56,069 nt of DNA from Robiginitomaculum sp. (GTDB lineage: Bacteria > Pseudomonadota > Alphaproteobacteria > Caulobacterales > Maricaulaceae): positions 1 through 56,069 of the forward strand of contig WFUF01000024.1 of assembly GCA_015485155.1 (NCBI GenBank), given 5' to 3'. The position numbers were made by a program, and so were the translations under genes. Of the stretch, positions 28,629 to 38,369 are shown one piece after another. Below the pieces are notes generated by a model, which did no database searches, was not told where the DNA came from, and saw only the letters and a list, made by a program, of their open reading frames with translations. Numbering within the stretch: the first letter of the stretch is position 1; every line of letters starts with the position of its first letter.

Positions 28629-28639
28629 GTGGTGTGCCC

Positions 28640-29101
28640 ATGGGGTATCAAGGCACTGAATCGCAGAAATACACGATAAGTGAGCTCGCCGCCGAATTTG
28701 GCGTAACCGCCCGTACTTTGCGATTTTATGAAGATAAGGGCCTGCTGCAGCCAATGCGCTCAGGACAAACCCGGGTGTATTCTGCCACTGATCGCGCCCG
28801 GCTTAGACTTATTCTACGGGGCAAACGGGTTGGATTCACCTTAGAAGAAATCCGCGAAATGATGGATTTGGAAACTCTGGAGTCCGATGGAACTATTCAT
28901 TTAAGTATATCCTTACAACGGTTTAGGGACAGAATAAAAGACCTTAAACAACAGCAGTCCGACATTAAATTATCCATTGCCGAGCTCGAGGCAGGGTGCG
29001 CATGGATAGAGGCCAGACTGGCCGCACGCGAACCATCTGAAACAATAAAACGCAATGCCCGCGCCTTTGAGGCTTTGGCGCTGGCGCGATTGGAAACATA
29101 G
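28640..29101 (+). CDS. MerR-family transcriptional regulator of acyl-CoA catabolism
   Basis: A 153-residue regulator. The MerR helix-turn-helix is clear (KYTISELAAEFGVTARTLRF, then YEDKGLLQP), with the wing RSGQTRVYSATDRARLRLI, followed by a dimerisation coiled coil (RFRDRIKDLKQQQSDIKLSI). No metal-binding cysteines are present, so this is not a metal sensor. In related bacteria LiuR-type MerR proteins control branched-chain amino acid or fatty acid breakdown, and the next genes are acyl-CoA dehydrogenases. ATG 28640 is chosen over a longer frame from 28598 that would cover the candidate operator. Confidence 0.88.
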   Translation: MGYQGTESQKYTISELAAEFGVTARTLRFYEDKGLLQPMRSGQTRVYSATDRARLRLILRGKRVGFTLEEIREMMDLETLESDGTIHLSISLQRFRDRIKDLKQQQSDIKLSIAELEAGCAWIEARLAAREPSETIKRNARAFEALALARLET

Positions 29102-29122
29102 AATCACTTAGGGGAGACCATT

Positions 29123-30907
29123 ATGCCAACTTACACAGCACCAATTCGGGATATGAAGTTCTTGTTAAATGAAGTCCTTGATATCAGTCAGTACAGTGAT
29201 TTACCAAAATTTGAAAATGCTCCGGAAGATCTGGTTGACGATATATTGGAGGCTGCTGCTAAATTTGCCTCCGGCGTCTTGCAACCCCTTAATATGGTTG
29301 GTGATATTGAAGGCTGTACCCGTCATGATGACGGCTCGGTCAGCACTCCCTCTGGCTTTAAGGATGCATTTGATCAATTTGTTGAAAATGGCTGGCCGTT
29401 ACTGGGTGCAGAACAAGAATATGGCGGTATGGATCTGCCACAGGTTTTAGGCATTGCCGTGTCGGAAATGATGAGCACTGCCAATATGTCCTTTGCCATG
29501 TATCCTGGTCTTACCCGTGGTGCGGTCGAGGCGATAACCGCTGGCGGCACTGATGAGCAAAAGGCCAAATACTTGCCAAAAATGTCATCATGTGAGTGGG
29601 GCGGCACTATGAATTTAACCGAGCCCCACTGTGGTACTGATCTGGGCCTGTTAAAAACCAAGGCAATTCCACAAGATGATGGCTCGTACAAAATTACCGG
29701 TGAAAAAATCTTTATTTCCTCTGGCGAACATGACCTTACGGAAAACATTATTCATATGGTTCTGGCCCGCATTGAAGGCGCCCCTGCTGGCACCAAAGGC
29801 ATATCCTTGTTCATTGTGCCAAAGGTTATGGTAAATGATGACGGCTCATTGGGTGAGCGCAATTCAATGATTTGCAGCTCTATCGAGCATAAAATGGGAA
29901 TTCACGGAAACTCCACCTGCACACTTAATTTTGATGGCGCTACCGGGTATTTGATTGGCGAAGAGAACAAAGGCTTGCGTCTGATGTTCGTGATGATGAA
30001 TGCCGCACGCCTTGGCACTGGCATGCAGGGGCTGTGTCAGGCGGAGGCTGCTTATCAAAACGCACTGGAATATGCCAAAGAGCGCTTGCAGGGACGATCC
30101 CTAACCGGCCCGAAAAACCCTGATGGAGTGGCCGACCCGATCATTGTTCATCCGGATGTGCGCCGAATGTTATTGGAGCAAAAAGCCTTTGCCGAAGGCG
30201 CGCGGGCATTTTTATACTGGCTGTCTTTGCACAACACGCTGGAGGACGTTGCCACCGACGAAGCGGTAAAGGAAAAGGCCGGTGACTATATGGCATTACT
30301 AACCCCGGTAGCCAAAGCCTATGTCACTGATGGCGGATATAAATCGGCCACCAATGCCCAGCAGATTTTTGGCGGCCACGGCTATATTGAAGAAACCGGC
30401 GCTTCGCAATTTGTTCGCGATGCCCGAATTGCCATGATCTATGAAGGCGCAAATGGTGTACAGGCTTTAGATCTGGTTGGGCGCAAGCTGGCCTTGCATG
30501 GCGGGCGGCCATTGTTCTCCCTTATTGCAGAGCTTGATGCTTTTATTGCTGAGCATGCGCAAAACAAAGAGCTTGCAGCGTTTCTTAATGGCCTAAAGGA
30601 GGCCAAAGAGAATTTAAGTGAAGCTACCACATGGCTGATGGAAAATGGTCTTAGTAATTTTGACAATGCTGGTGCCGGTTCTCATGATTTTCTGCAATTA
30701 TTAGGGTTAACCTCAATGGCTTATATGTGGGCAAAAATGGCCAAGGCGGCTTTGGAAAAAGCTGATAGTGATGATCCGTTTTATGCCAACAAATTACATA
30801 CTGGCAGGTTCTTTTTAGCCCGCATTCTACCCGACGCCAGTGCACATCTGGCAAAAATTAAGTCCGGTGCCGAGCCGCTAATGGCCATGAGTGAGGATGG
30901 ATTTTAG
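29123..30907 (+). CDS. Acyl-CoA dehydrogenase with C-terminal extension (DmdC-like)
   Basis: A 594-residue FAD enzyme, longer than the usual 380-400 residues. The core has GGMDLPQVLGIAVSEM, MNLTEPHCGTDLG and ITGEKIFISSGEHDLTE, then HGYIEETGASQFVRDARIAM. An extra C-terminal domain (about residues 460-594) is typical of the group with 3-methylmercaptopropionyl-CoA dehydrogenases and long-chain relatives. It probably makes the first alpha-beta double bond in beta-oxidation; the true substrate is unknown. GGGGAG precedes the start. Confidence 0.9.
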   Translation: MPTYTAPIRDMKFLLNEVLDISQYSDLPKFENAPEDLVDDILEAAAKFASGVLQPLNMVGDIEGCTRHDDGSVSTPSGFKDAFDQFVENGWPLLGAEQEYGGMDLPQVLGIAVSEMMSTANMSFAMYPGLTRGAVEAITAGGTDEQKAKYLPKMSSCEWGGTMNLTEPHCGTDLGLLKTKAIPQDDGSYKITGEKIFISSGEHDLTENIIHMVLARIEGAPAGTKGISLFIVPKVMVNDDGSLGERNSMICSSIEHKMGIHGNSTCTLNFDGATGYLIGEENKGLRLMFVMMNAARLGTGMQGLCQAEAAYQNALEYAKERLQGRSLTGPKNPDGVADPIIVHPDVRRMLLEQKAFAEGARAFLYWLSLHNTLEDVATDEAVKEKAGDYMALLTPVAKAYVTDGGYKSATNAQQIFGGHGYIEETGASQFVRDARIAMIYEGANGVQALDLVGRKLALHGGRPLFSLIAELDAFIAEHAQNKELAAFLNGLKEAKENLSEATTWLMENGLSNFDNAGAGSHDFLQLLGLTSMAYMWAKMAKAALEKADSDDPFYANKLHTGRFFLARILPDASAHLAKIKSGAEPLMAMSEDGF

Positions 30908-30909
30908 TC

Positions 30910-32073
30910 ATGGAACAAGCTCTTGATTTCAAAAACCCCGATTGGTTTGCCGAAGAAGACATAAATATATTTCGCGAGGCGGCATTTGAGTTTTATTCCC
31001 GCGAATGTGCGCCCCATTCTGAACGGTGGCGTGAACAGGGAATTGTTGATCGTGAAACCTGGAATATAGCCGGTAAAATGGGCATGTTATGCACATCTAT
31101 TCCAGAAGAATACGGCGGCGGCGGCGGTGATTATCGCCATGAAATGATCATCATGGAAGAAATGACCCGCGCAAAAGTTGATGGTTTTGGCATTTCGCTT
31201 CATAACGCAATTGTTGCCCCTTACATCCTGCATTACGGTACTGAGGAGCAAAAGCGCAACTGGCTGCCACGGCTCGCCACTGGTGAATTGGTCGGCGCAA
31301 TTGCCATGACTGAGCCAGGTACCGGTTCCGATTTGCAAGGGGTAAAAACCAGAGCTGATAAATCCGGCAATGGCTATGTATTAAATGGCTCTAAAACTTT
31401 CATCACCAATGGCGGTACTGCGAACCTTATCATTGTGGTGGCTAAAACCGGCGAAACAGAAGGCGCCAAAGGTATTTCCTTAATGGTGGTGGAAACCGAT
31501 GGCGCAAAAGGCTTTAGACGCGGGCGCAATCTGGACAAAATTGGTGGTCATGCTCAGGATACCTCCGAGCTGTTCTTTGAAGATGTGCAGCTTCCAGCGA
31601 CAAGCCTGCTTGGCACCGAGGAGGGTCAGGGCTTCATCCAATTGATGCAACAATTACCACAAGAACGCCTGAACATTGCTGTGCAGGGCGTAGCCGCCAT
31701 GGAATATGCCCTTAGGGAAACAATATCTTATGTCAAAGAGCGTCATGCCTTTGGCAAGCCGTTGATTGCCTTTCAAAACACCCAGTTCAAACTGGCCGAG
31801 TGTAAAACCAAGGCCACGATCGCCAAGGTCTTCACCTATGATTGCGCCGCAAAATTACTAAAGGGCGAATTGGACGCAGCTACCGCAAGCATGGCTAAAT
31901 ATTGGGTATCAGATACAGAAAATCAGGTCATTGACGAGTGCCTGCAATTATTTGGTGGCTATGGCTATATGAATGAATATCCTATTGCCCGCATGTGGGC
32001 CGATGCACGGGTACAGCGCATTTACGGTGGCACCAATGAGATCATGAAACTGCTCATCGCAAGGACATTGTGA
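30910..32073 (+). CDS. Acyl-CoA dehydrogenase
   Basis: A 387-residue acyl-CoA dehydrogenase of ordinary size. Motifs: [20 protein letters not shown] for the FAD and substrate loop, [13 protein letters not shown], and the C-terminal [18 protein letters not shown]. The glutamate in GGTNEIM is at the catalytic position. It starts two bases after the preceding dehydrogenase. It ends in TGATG overlap with the next small gene. Confidence 0.94.
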   Translation: MEQALDFKNPDWFAEEDINIFREAAFEFYSRECAPHSERWREQGIVDRETWNIAGKMGMLCTSIPEEYGGGGGDYRHEMIIMEEMTRAKVDGFGISLHNAIVAPYILHYGTEEQKRNWLPRLATGELVGAIAMTEPGTGSDLQGVKTRADKSGNGYVLNGSKTFITNGGTANLIIVVAKTGETEGAKGISLMVVETDGAKGFRRGRNLDKIGGHAQDTSELFFEDVQLPATSLLGTEEGQGFIQLMQQLPQERLNIAVQGVAAMEYALRETISYVKERHAFGKPLIAFQNTQFKLAECKTKATIAKVFTYDCAAKLLKGELDAATASMAKYWVSDTENQVIDECLQLFGGYGYMNEYPIARMWADARVQRIYGGTNEIMKLLIARTL

Positions 32074-32465
32074 TGCTGAAAACTCTACTGTTTATTTTGA
32101 TTATTTTAGGTGCAAGTGTTAGTACCAAATTCGCAGCAAGCGCCCAAATCAGCCCTAATGAAGGCAAGGTGAATGTTTTGCTTGATATAATACTTACCAA
32201 TAAAATGAGCTTAGCGGAAGATTGTTCCGATTTAAAGAAAAAGGTGAGCTCTTCAGGGGGCGAGTTTCAGGTCGGTGATATGAGCTGTAAAACAGATGGC
32301 ATAAAAGTGTATTTAGGATCGGCAGAAATAGAATACAAACTAATAAACTGCCAAAAAAATGGCGTAGATATAGCAGATAGAGCGTATGTGTTTGGTGCTG
32401 TTTCCGAGAGTGAATTTCGACTTATTGACGAAGCTGAAAAGGCGCAACCGCTATACCAGTGTTAA
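32073..32465 (+). CDS. Small exported protein of unknown function
   Basis: A 130-residue protein starting at ATG 32073, sharing one base with the preceding stop (a GTG one codon earlier is possible). It has a signal peptide ([20 protein letters not shown], cut near ASA). Four cysteines (EDCSDL, DMSCKTD, INCQKN, YQC) could form disulfides. I do not recognise the family. It interrupts an otherwise enzymatic operon. Confidence 0.7.
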   Translation: MLKTLLFILIILGASVSTKFAASAQISPNEGKVNVLLDIILTNKMSLAEDCSDLKKKVSSSGGEFQVGDMSCKTDGIKVYLGSAEIEYKLINCQKNGVDIADRAYVFGAVSESEFRLIDEAEKAQPLYQC

Positions 32466-32500
32466 AATTAAACAAAATAATTTCCTAAGGAGTTAACATA

Positions 32501-33703
32501 ATGGAAGCCTATATTTTTGATGCCATTCGCACACCACGCGGCAAGAAGAAAAACGGTAGTTTAAACGAAATAACTGCTTTGTCCTTATTACAACAACAAC
32601 TCGAAGCGGTTCGTGATCGTAATGATCTGGACACTTCGCTGGTTGATGATGTGGTCATTGGCTGTGTTACTCCGGTGGGTGAAGAGGGCGCAAATATTGC
32701 CCGAACTGCGGTGATCACTGCTGATTATGCCGAAACTACTGCCGGTTATCAGATAAACCGGTTTTGTGCCTCTGGCCTGGAAGCAGTAAATGTTGCAGCG
32801 GCCAAGGTAATGTGCGGCGAAGCCGACATGGCCATTGGCGGCGGAGTGGAGGCCATGAGCCGGGTGGCTATGGGATCAGACGGCGGGGCCATGGGTGTTG
32901 ATCCGGTAATTGCCTTTGACCACATGATTGTACCGCAAGGAATTGGTGCTGATCTGATTGCCACCCTTTGGGGGTTCTCACGGGATGATGTTGATGCCTA
33001 TGCGGTGGAAAGCCAGCGTCGTTCGGCGCAAAGCTGGGAAGAGGGGCGGTTTGACAAGGCCGTGGTTGCAGTAAAGGATCAGCTTGGTCTGCCAATACTT
33101 GATCATGACGAACACATGCGCCCCGGCACTGATATGCAAAGCCTTGGCGGATTAAATTCAGCGTTTAAGGGACTGTCAGATTTTGTTGGGCTGGAGAATG
33201 TGGCTTTACAAAAATACCCGGAGATTGAAAAAATCAATTTTGTTCATACCGGCGGCAATTCCTCAGGGATTGTTGACGGCGCCTCAGTCGTTCTGATCGG
33301 TTCCAAAGAAGCAGGCATTCGCGCAGGATTAAAGCCTCGTGCCCGGATCAAGGCCATGGCCAGTATTGGATCAGAGCCGACCATAATGCTAACCGGCCCG
33401 ATGGCGGTGACTGAAAAAGTATTGAAAAAAGCCGGCATGAATTTGGCCGACATTGATCTGTTCGAGCTAAATGAGGCTTTTGCATCAGTGGTTTTGCGCT
33501 ACATGCAGGCGCTTGATCTTGATCACAGCAAAGTCAATGTGTGCGGCGGAGCAATTGCCATGGGACACCCGTTGGGCGCAACTGGCGCGATGATTTTGGG
33601 CACGGTTCTGGACGAAATGGAGCGCACTGGAAAATCCACGGCCTTGGCCACACTGTGTGTTGGCGGTGGCATGGGAACCGCAACAATTATCGAGGCGGTA
33701 TAA
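32501..33703 (+). CDS. Acetyl-CoA acetyltransferase / 3-ketoacyl-CoA thiolase
   Basis: A 400-residue thiolase. The nucleophile is Cys89 in [43 protein letters not shown] (His) and [11 protein letters not shown] (second Cys) complete the active site. It cleaves 3-ketoacyl-CoA in the last step of beta-oxidation, next to the FadJ-type enzyme. AAGGAG lies before the ATG. Confidence 0.95.
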   Translation: MEAYIFDAIRTPRGKKKNGSLNEITALSLLQQQLEAVRDRNDLDTSLVDDVVIGCVTPVGEEGANIARTAVITADYAETTAGYQINRFCASGLEAVNVAAAKVMCGEADMAIGGGVEAMSRVAMGSDGGAMGVDPVIAFDHMIVPQGIGADLIATLWGFSRDDVDAYAVESQRRSAQSWEEGRFDKAVVAVKDQLGLPILDHDEHMRPGTDMQSLGGLNSAFKGLSDFVGLENVALQKYPEIEKINFVHTGGNSSGIVDGASVVLIGSKEAGIRAGLKPRARIKAMASIGSEPTIMLTGPMAVTEKVLKKAGMNLADIDLFELNEAFASVVLRYMQALDLDHSKVNVCGGAIAMGHPLGATGAMILGTVLDEMERTGKSTALATLCVGGGMGTATIIEAV

Positions 33704-33705
33704 GA

Positions 33706-33930
33706 ATGAGTGATGACAAGGAAAACACCGAAAAACAAACCGCCATGGCTGCAGGACTGCCTATTGGCATTGGGGCAGGAACTGCCATCGGTGCCGGTGT
33801 TGGCGCAGCTATAGGCAATATTGCCATTGGCATTGCCATTGGAATTGCAATTGGCGTGGCCATAGGCTTCAGCCTTGGTGCCACAATAAAACCATCAGAA
33901 GATAAACACTCTTCCGAAAAGGATAAATAA
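33706..33930 (+). CDS. Small glycine-zipper membrane protein
   Basis: A 74-residue protein starting two bases after the thiolase stop. After a polar N-terminus ([11 protein letters not shown]) comes a long stretch of Gly, Ala and Ile ([20 protein letters not shown], then [19 protein letters not shown]), which suggests two packed membrane helices or a glycine zipper. A charged tail follows. The function is unknown; it lies between thiolase and fadJ in the operon. Confidence 0.72.
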   Translation: MSDDKENTEKQTAMAAGLPIGIGAGTAIGAGVGAAIGNIAIGIAIGIAIGVAIGFSLGATIKPSEDKHSSEKDK

Positions 33931-33955
33931 GGTGAACAGCCCTGACCTTGTATTA

Positions 33956-34004
33956 TTTCCCCCTCCGCTGACTTCGCCGCCACCTCCCCCGCCAGCAGGG
34001 GAAA
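33956..34004. repeat. GC-rich palindromic intergenic element
   Basis: This 49-base segment is bounded by TTTCCCC (33956-33962) and GGGGAAA (33998-34004), with an inner CCCC/GGGG stem. It resembles the short palindromic intergenic repeats rich in CTCCCCC and CGCCACC found in many alphaproteobacterial genomes. It lies between the glycine-zipper gene and fadJ. Confidence 0.45.
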
Positions 34005-34049
34005 ACCATAGGCAGAACCAAATTCTAATCCACAAGCAGGAACAATAAA

Positions 34050-36239
34050 ATGAAACACTTTAAACTTGAAATTGATGCGGACGGCATTGCGCTTATTACT
34101 TTTGACAGCCCTAATGTGACGATGAACCTGTTATCCAGTGAAGCTCTGGAGGAAATTGGCGAATGGACTGATGAGGTCGCCAGTAATGACAAGATCAAAG
34201 GTGTGGTGGTCACCGGCAAGCCCAATGCCTTTTGTGCAGGTGCTGATTTGTCTGGTCTTGGTTCGGTGTTTGGTGAAGCGCAAAAACTTCCCCGTGATGA
34301 ACGTGCTGCCATGTTATACCAGAACCTGTTCCGGATTAACGAAATTTTTCGTAAACTTGAGACTTGCGGCAAACCGGTAGCAGCGGCGATTAACGGTCTG
34401 GCCCTTGGCGGTGGGTTTGAAATAACTCTGGCCTGTCATTACCGTATAGCATCCAATGATAACCCAAAGATCAAACTTGGTCTGCCCGAAGCCATGGTTG
34501 GCGTATTGCCCGGCGGGGGGGGCACTCAAAGAATGCCGCGCCTGATCGGGGCGATGAACGCTTTTGATCTGATGCTGCAGGGTAAAATGATCAAGGTGGA
34601 ACAGGCCCATGCACTTGGGCTGTTGCATGATACCTGCCCAACATCCGATTTGATAGAAAAGGCAAAAGCATGGGTAAAGGCTAATCCAGATGTCAAACAG
34701 CCCTGGGATATGGACAAGTTCAAGATTCCCGGCGGTGGCCCTTATCATCCAGCCGGCTACCAGACTTTTGCTGCTGCAAATCCGATGTTGCGTAAGAACA
34801 CCAATGGCAATTATCCATCGCAGCGCTATATTCTGGCTGCTGTTTATGAGGGGCTGCAAGTGGATATTGACGCCGGGCTTCGCATTGAATGCCGGTATTT
34901 CACCAAATTGATGATGCGCCCCGAAAGTCGCAATATGATCCGCTCCATATTTTTATCCAAACAGGCACTGGATAAGGCTGATGCCCGTCCATCAGGCCAG
35001 CAAAAGGGGCAGATCAACAAGATAGCCGTCATCGGTGCCGGGTTTATGGGCGCTGGAGTTGCTTATGTTTCTGCCATGTCTGGTATAGATGTTTATTTGA
35101 TTGATGTGGATCAGAACGGAGCCGACAAGGGCAAGGAATTTGCGCAAAAAGAATTAGAAAAAAGAGTTTCTCGCAACAAGATGAGCCAGGAAAAGGCTGA
35201 TGGCATTTTGAGCCGCATTACGCCAACCACGGATTATTCGGTAATGAGCGATGTGGAACTGGTGGTTGAAGCGGTATTTGAAAACCGTGAGCTAAAAGCC
35301 AAAATCACTAAAATGGCCGAAGAGCATTTACCAAAGACGGCTGTGTTTGGCTCCAATACGTCAACTTTGCCAATATCCGGTCTGGCCGAAGCAAGTTCGC
35401 GCCCTGAAAACTTTATTGGTATTCATTTCTTCTCGCCTGTTCACAAGATGATGCTGGTTGAATTGATTGTTGGTGATAAAACTTCTGATTATGCCATCAG
35501 CCGCGCTCTGGATTTTGTTACCCGGATCAGAAAAACTCCGATTGTGGTTTCAGACACCAGAGGCTTTTATGCCAATCGTTGTGTGATGCGCTATATAGAA
35601 CAGGGCATGAGCCTGTTGTCCGAGGGGGTAAAACCTGCCCTGATCGAAAATGCCTCCCGCATGGCCGGAATGCCAGTGGGGCCGCTATCACTACAAGACG
35701 AGGTGGCTATTGATCTGGCCTATAAAATCTTAAAACAAACCGAAGAAGACCTTGGCCCCGAAGCCATCAAAGGCCCAACGGCGCCGATCATTCGCTCCAT
35801 GATCGAGAACCATGATCGAAAGGGTCGCAAGAACTCCAAAGGTTTTTACGATTATGATGGCCGAGAAAAAAGCCTGTGGCCGGGCCTGTCGGAATTTGCT
35901 CCGGCTTCTGGCCTGCAAGACCCACAACCAAGTCCTGCTTATATCAAGGACCGGATTTTGGTAGCAATGGCATTAGAAGCAGCACGATGTATGGAAGAGG
36001 GGATTGTTACCGACCCCAGAGAGGCCGATGTTGGCTCGATACTTGGCTGGGGCTTTGCTCCTTATACCGGCGGGGTATTATCTTATATCGACACCATGGG
36101 TGCCGCAGATTTTGTAAAACGTGCTGATGAACTTGCCGCCACATCCGGTGATGCTTACCTTGTTCCGGATCTGCTTCGTGAGATGGCCAAAAATAACGAG
36201 ACGTTTTACGGACGTTTTGGTAAAGCAGAAGCTGCGTAA
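34050..36239 (+). CDS. fadJ: Enoyl-CoA hydratase / 3-hydroxyacyl-CoA dehydrogenase fusion
   Basis: A 729-residue bifunctional beta-oxidation enzyme. The N-terminal crotonase domain (about 1-190) has CAGADLSGLG and NGLALGGGFEITLACHYRIA. The NAD domain begins near residue 325 with AVIGAGFMGAG, and the hydroxyacyl-CoA dehydrogenase part has GIHFFSPVHKM. It acts between the acyl-CoA dehydrogenases and thiolase of this cluster. AGGAAC precedes the start. Assignment to FadJ or FadB cannot be made firmly. Confidence 0.93.
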   Translation: MKHFKLEIDADGIALITFDSPNVTMNLLSSEALEEIGEWTDEVASNDKIKGVVVTGKPNAFCAGADLSGLGSVFGEAQKLPRDERAAMLYQNLFRINEIFRKLETCGKPVAAAINGLALGGGFEITLACHYRIASNDNPKIKLGLPEAMVGVLPGGGGTQRMPRLIGAMNAFDLMLQGKMIKVEQAHALGLLHDTCPTSDLIEKAKAWVKANPDVKQPWDMDKFKIPGGGPYHPAGYQTFAAANPMLRKNTNGNYPSQRYILAAVYEGLQVDIDAGLRIECRYFTKLMMRPESRNMIRSIFLSKQALDKADARPSGQQKGQINKIAVIGAGFMGAGVAYVSAMSGIDVYLIDVDQNGADKGKEFAQKELEKRVSRNKMSQEKADGILSRITPTTDYSVMSDVELVVEAVFENRELKAKITKMAEEHLPKTAVFGSNTSTLPISGLAEASSRPENFIGIHFFSPVHKMMLVELIVGDKTSDYAISRALDFVTRIRKTPIVVSDTRGFYANRCVMRYIEQGMSLLSEGVKPALIENASRMAGMPVGPLSLQDEVAIDLAYKILKQTEEDLGPEAIKGPTAPIIRSMIENHDRKGRKNSKGFYDYDGREKSLWPGLSEFAPASGLQDPQPSPAYIKDRILVAMALEAARCMEEGIVTDPREADVGSILGWGFAPYTGGVLSYIDTMGAADFVKRADELAATSGDAYLVPDLLREMAKNNETFYGRFGKAEAA

Positions 36240-36244
36240 GCAAT

Positions 36245-37333
36245 ATGCCATATCAGTTAATAGCCGCGCCCCTGTCACTTTATTCTGGCAAGGTTCGTGG
36301 CTATTTGCGCTGGAAGAATGTTGCTTTTACCGAAATTCTATCAACGGCAGAGGTCTATAAAAACACCATTTTACCACGGGTTGGCTGGCCGGTAGTACCG
36401 GTACTTATCACGCCGGACGATACTATTGTTCAAGACAGCTCTGATATTATTGATTATCTGGAAAAGTGCGAGCCAGGGCCATCTGTTTATCCAAAAACCC
36501 CGGTGCAAAAACTAGTTGCGTTAGTTATGGAATTGTTCGGTGATGAATGGCTGCTTATCTCGGCAATGCACTATCGCTGGACTTATAATGAAGACTTTGC
36601 CTATCAGCAGTTTGGCAATGCTTCTGCGCCTGGTCTGCCCAAAGAACAACGCTTTGAACTGGGTAAAAAGCTGGCCAGCCGTTTTAAGGGAAGCCTGCCG
36701 TTTTTAGGCATAACTCCAAAAACTGCACCAGCAATTGAAAAAACCTACAAAACCTTTTTAAGAGCCTTTGATAAGCATTTGGCAAATCATGATTTCTTGT
36801 TGGGTTCACGGCCAAGCATTGGCGATTATGGGCTTTTAGGCCCGCTTTATGCGCATAATTACCGTGATCCAGCTTCTGGTGAAATGATGGAGAGCATAGC
36901 GCCAAGAGTAGCCGATTGGTGCCGCCGTACCCATGCGCCGCAAGAAGCACTGTCTGGTGAGTTTCTACCCGATGATGAAATTCCTGAAACTTTATTGCCG
37001 ATTTTGCAGATGTTTGCCGGTGAGCAAATTCCTATTTTACTTGACACTTTGGCAGATTTGCAAAAATGGGCTAAGGACAACCCCGATACAAAAGAATTAC
37101 CGCGCATTATCGGCTTTCATAAATACCGCATTGATGATGCCGAAGAAGATCGTGCGGTTTTGCCGTTCTCACTTTGGATGTTGCAGCGGGTACTGGATCA
37201 TCTAAAAAGTCTGTCTGGCAATGAACAGCAGCAAGCTGAAGACTTCTTAACAAGAATTGGCGCACAGGAGCTTTTGCAAATGCAGGTTATTCCTCATTTG
37301 AAACGCGAAAATTTCAAACTTGTACGGGAATAA
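36245..37333 (+). CDS. Glutathione S-transferase family protein
   Basis: A 362-residue protein with an N-terminal thioredoxin-like GST domain (LSLYSGKVRGYLRWKNVAFTE, then VPVLITPDDTIVQDSSDIID) and a helical C-terminal part with GSRPSIGDYGLLGPLYAH. It is longer than ordinary GSTs (about 210 residues). Five bases separate it from fadJ, so it belongs to the same operon. The substrate is unknown; a role in detoxifying lipid intermediates is only a guess. Confidence 0.85.
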   Translation: MPYQLIAAPLSLYSGKVRGYLRWKNVAFTEILSTAEVYKNTILPRVGWPVVPVLITPDDTIVQDSSDIIDYLEKCEPGPSVYPKTPVQKLVALVMELFGDEWLLISAMHYRWTYNEDFAYQQFGNASAPGLPKEQRFELGKKLASRFKGSLPFLGITPKTAPAIEKTYKTFLRAFDKHLANHDFLLGSRPSIGDYGLLGPLYAHNYRDPASGEMMESIAPRVADWCRRTHAPQEALSGEFLPDDEIPETLLPILQMFAGEQIPILLDTLADLQKWAKDNPDTKELPRIIGFHKYRIDDAEEDRAVLPFSLWMLQRVLDHLKSLSGNEQQQAEDFLTRIGAQELLQMQVIPHLKRENFKLVRE

Positions 37334-37347
37334 TACTACAAAAAGCA

Positions 37348-37375
37348 AAGGCCGCCCTTAACTAAGAGCGGCCTT
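37348..37375 (-). terminator. Terminator between the GST-like gene and flp
   Basis: An 8-bp stem AAGGCCGC (37348-37355) and GCGGCCTT (37368-37375) with a 12-base loop. On the minus strand the hairpin is followed by TTTGCTTTTT-type sequence, so it should end the flp transcript. On the plus strand the T-tract is poorer, but it may also slow the operon ending at 37333. Confidence 0.75.
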
Positions 37376-37407
37376 CAAAAAAATTTTGGGAGATATCCCT
37401 TTAAGTT

Positions 37408-37572
37408 CTATTCCATTGCTGAGGCAACAGCGTCAAACTTGGTTGATGCGTTAGTGCCAAGGGCAGTAACGGCTGAAATGATCACAACTGCGATCAAAGC
37501 AGCAATCAAGCCATATTCAATAGCAGTTGCACCAGACTCGTCGTTCATAAAACGTGTAGCAAACTTTTTCAT
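37408..37572 (-). CDS. flp: Flp-type pilin
   Basis: A 54-residue pilin. Sequence features: short basic leader MKKFATRFMNDESG, the glutamate in GATAIEYGLIAA at the prepilin processing motif, and a hydrophobic helix of about 20 residues to a polar tail. This is the major pilin of Tad/Flp pili. It is divergent from the following Tad-like genes. GGAG lies six to nine bases before the start on the minus strand. Confidence 0.93.
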   Translation of the reverse strand: MKKFATRFMNDESGATAIEYGLIAALIAVVIISAVTALGTNASTKFDAVASAME

Positions 37573-37791
37573 TTTTTTTCTCCGTTTTTGCTAGCGATGG
37601 TTCGCCAAGGCTTCAAGGCCCTGCTTGCACCGAACCTGTGAACAAACTATGCCAAGCCCTTTAAAAAGCCGTGTAGAAGCATGGTAAATTTTTTCTTAGG
37701 CCTATTGCACTAAATCTTTAGGGCTCATTTACGTTTGGCAAAGTATTTTATCAGGAGAAAACCCATACTCTCTTTGGATTTGGCTTGTCAG

Positions 37792-38238
37792 ATGAAAAAC
37801 CGTCTTTTCATATTTTCCATTTTACTGTCTCTCTTTGCGGCCCCGGCCGTAAGCGAGCCGTTTCAAGTTGCCGTAGATCACGCAAAAGTATTACGCCTGT
37901 CCCGTCCTGCTGTTTCAGTAATTGTCGGTAATTCTGCGATAGCTGATGCTGCTGTTCATGATGGCCAGATGCTGTTCATCACCGGAAAGACATTTGGCTC
38001 CACTAATTTTATAGCCATCGACAAGGACGGAAAAACCATCATAAACCGCAGCCTGCAAGTATTACCCGCTGATAATCGCTTAACCCTGTTACGTGGCGGC
38101 TATCAGCGCACCTATTTATGCGGTGATGGCTGTGAGCCAGTTCCTGGCATTGGCGATGATGCGGAAACATTTGATCGCATTATGGCGCAGCAAAAAGAAA
38201 AGTCCGATGAGGGAAATGCGGCCGCCGAAAACGAATAG
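37792..38238 (+). CDS. CpaC-like secretin N-terminal domain protein
   Basis: A 148-residue protein with a signal peptide (MKNRLFIFSILLSLFAAPAV). The mature part has the short beta domain found at the N-terminus of CpaC/RcpA secretins: VLRLSRPAVSVIVGNSAIAD then LFITGKTFGSTNFIAIDKDG. The secretin channel domain is missing, so this is a stand-alone form as seen in other alphaproteobacterial Tad clusters. ATG 37792 is chosen for its signal peptide; the frame extends to TTG 37735. Confidence 0.82.
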   Translation: MKNRLFIFSILLSLFAAPAVSEPFQVAVDHAKVLRLSRPAVSVIVGNSAIADAAVHDGQMLFITGKTFGSTNFIAIDKDGKTIINRSLQVLPADNRLTLLRGGYQRTYLCGDGCEPVPGIGDDAETFDRIMAQQKEKSDEGNAAAENE

Positions 38239-38369
38239 GCCGCAACTTCAGTAATTTTCCCGATGGTTTCATTTTCAGTTAACCATTATCTTTATCGCTG
38301 ATTTAAATAATTTCTGCCCATAATTGCGCAACCACAACATCTAAATGGATCGCAAGGGGTGCGCCAAAT

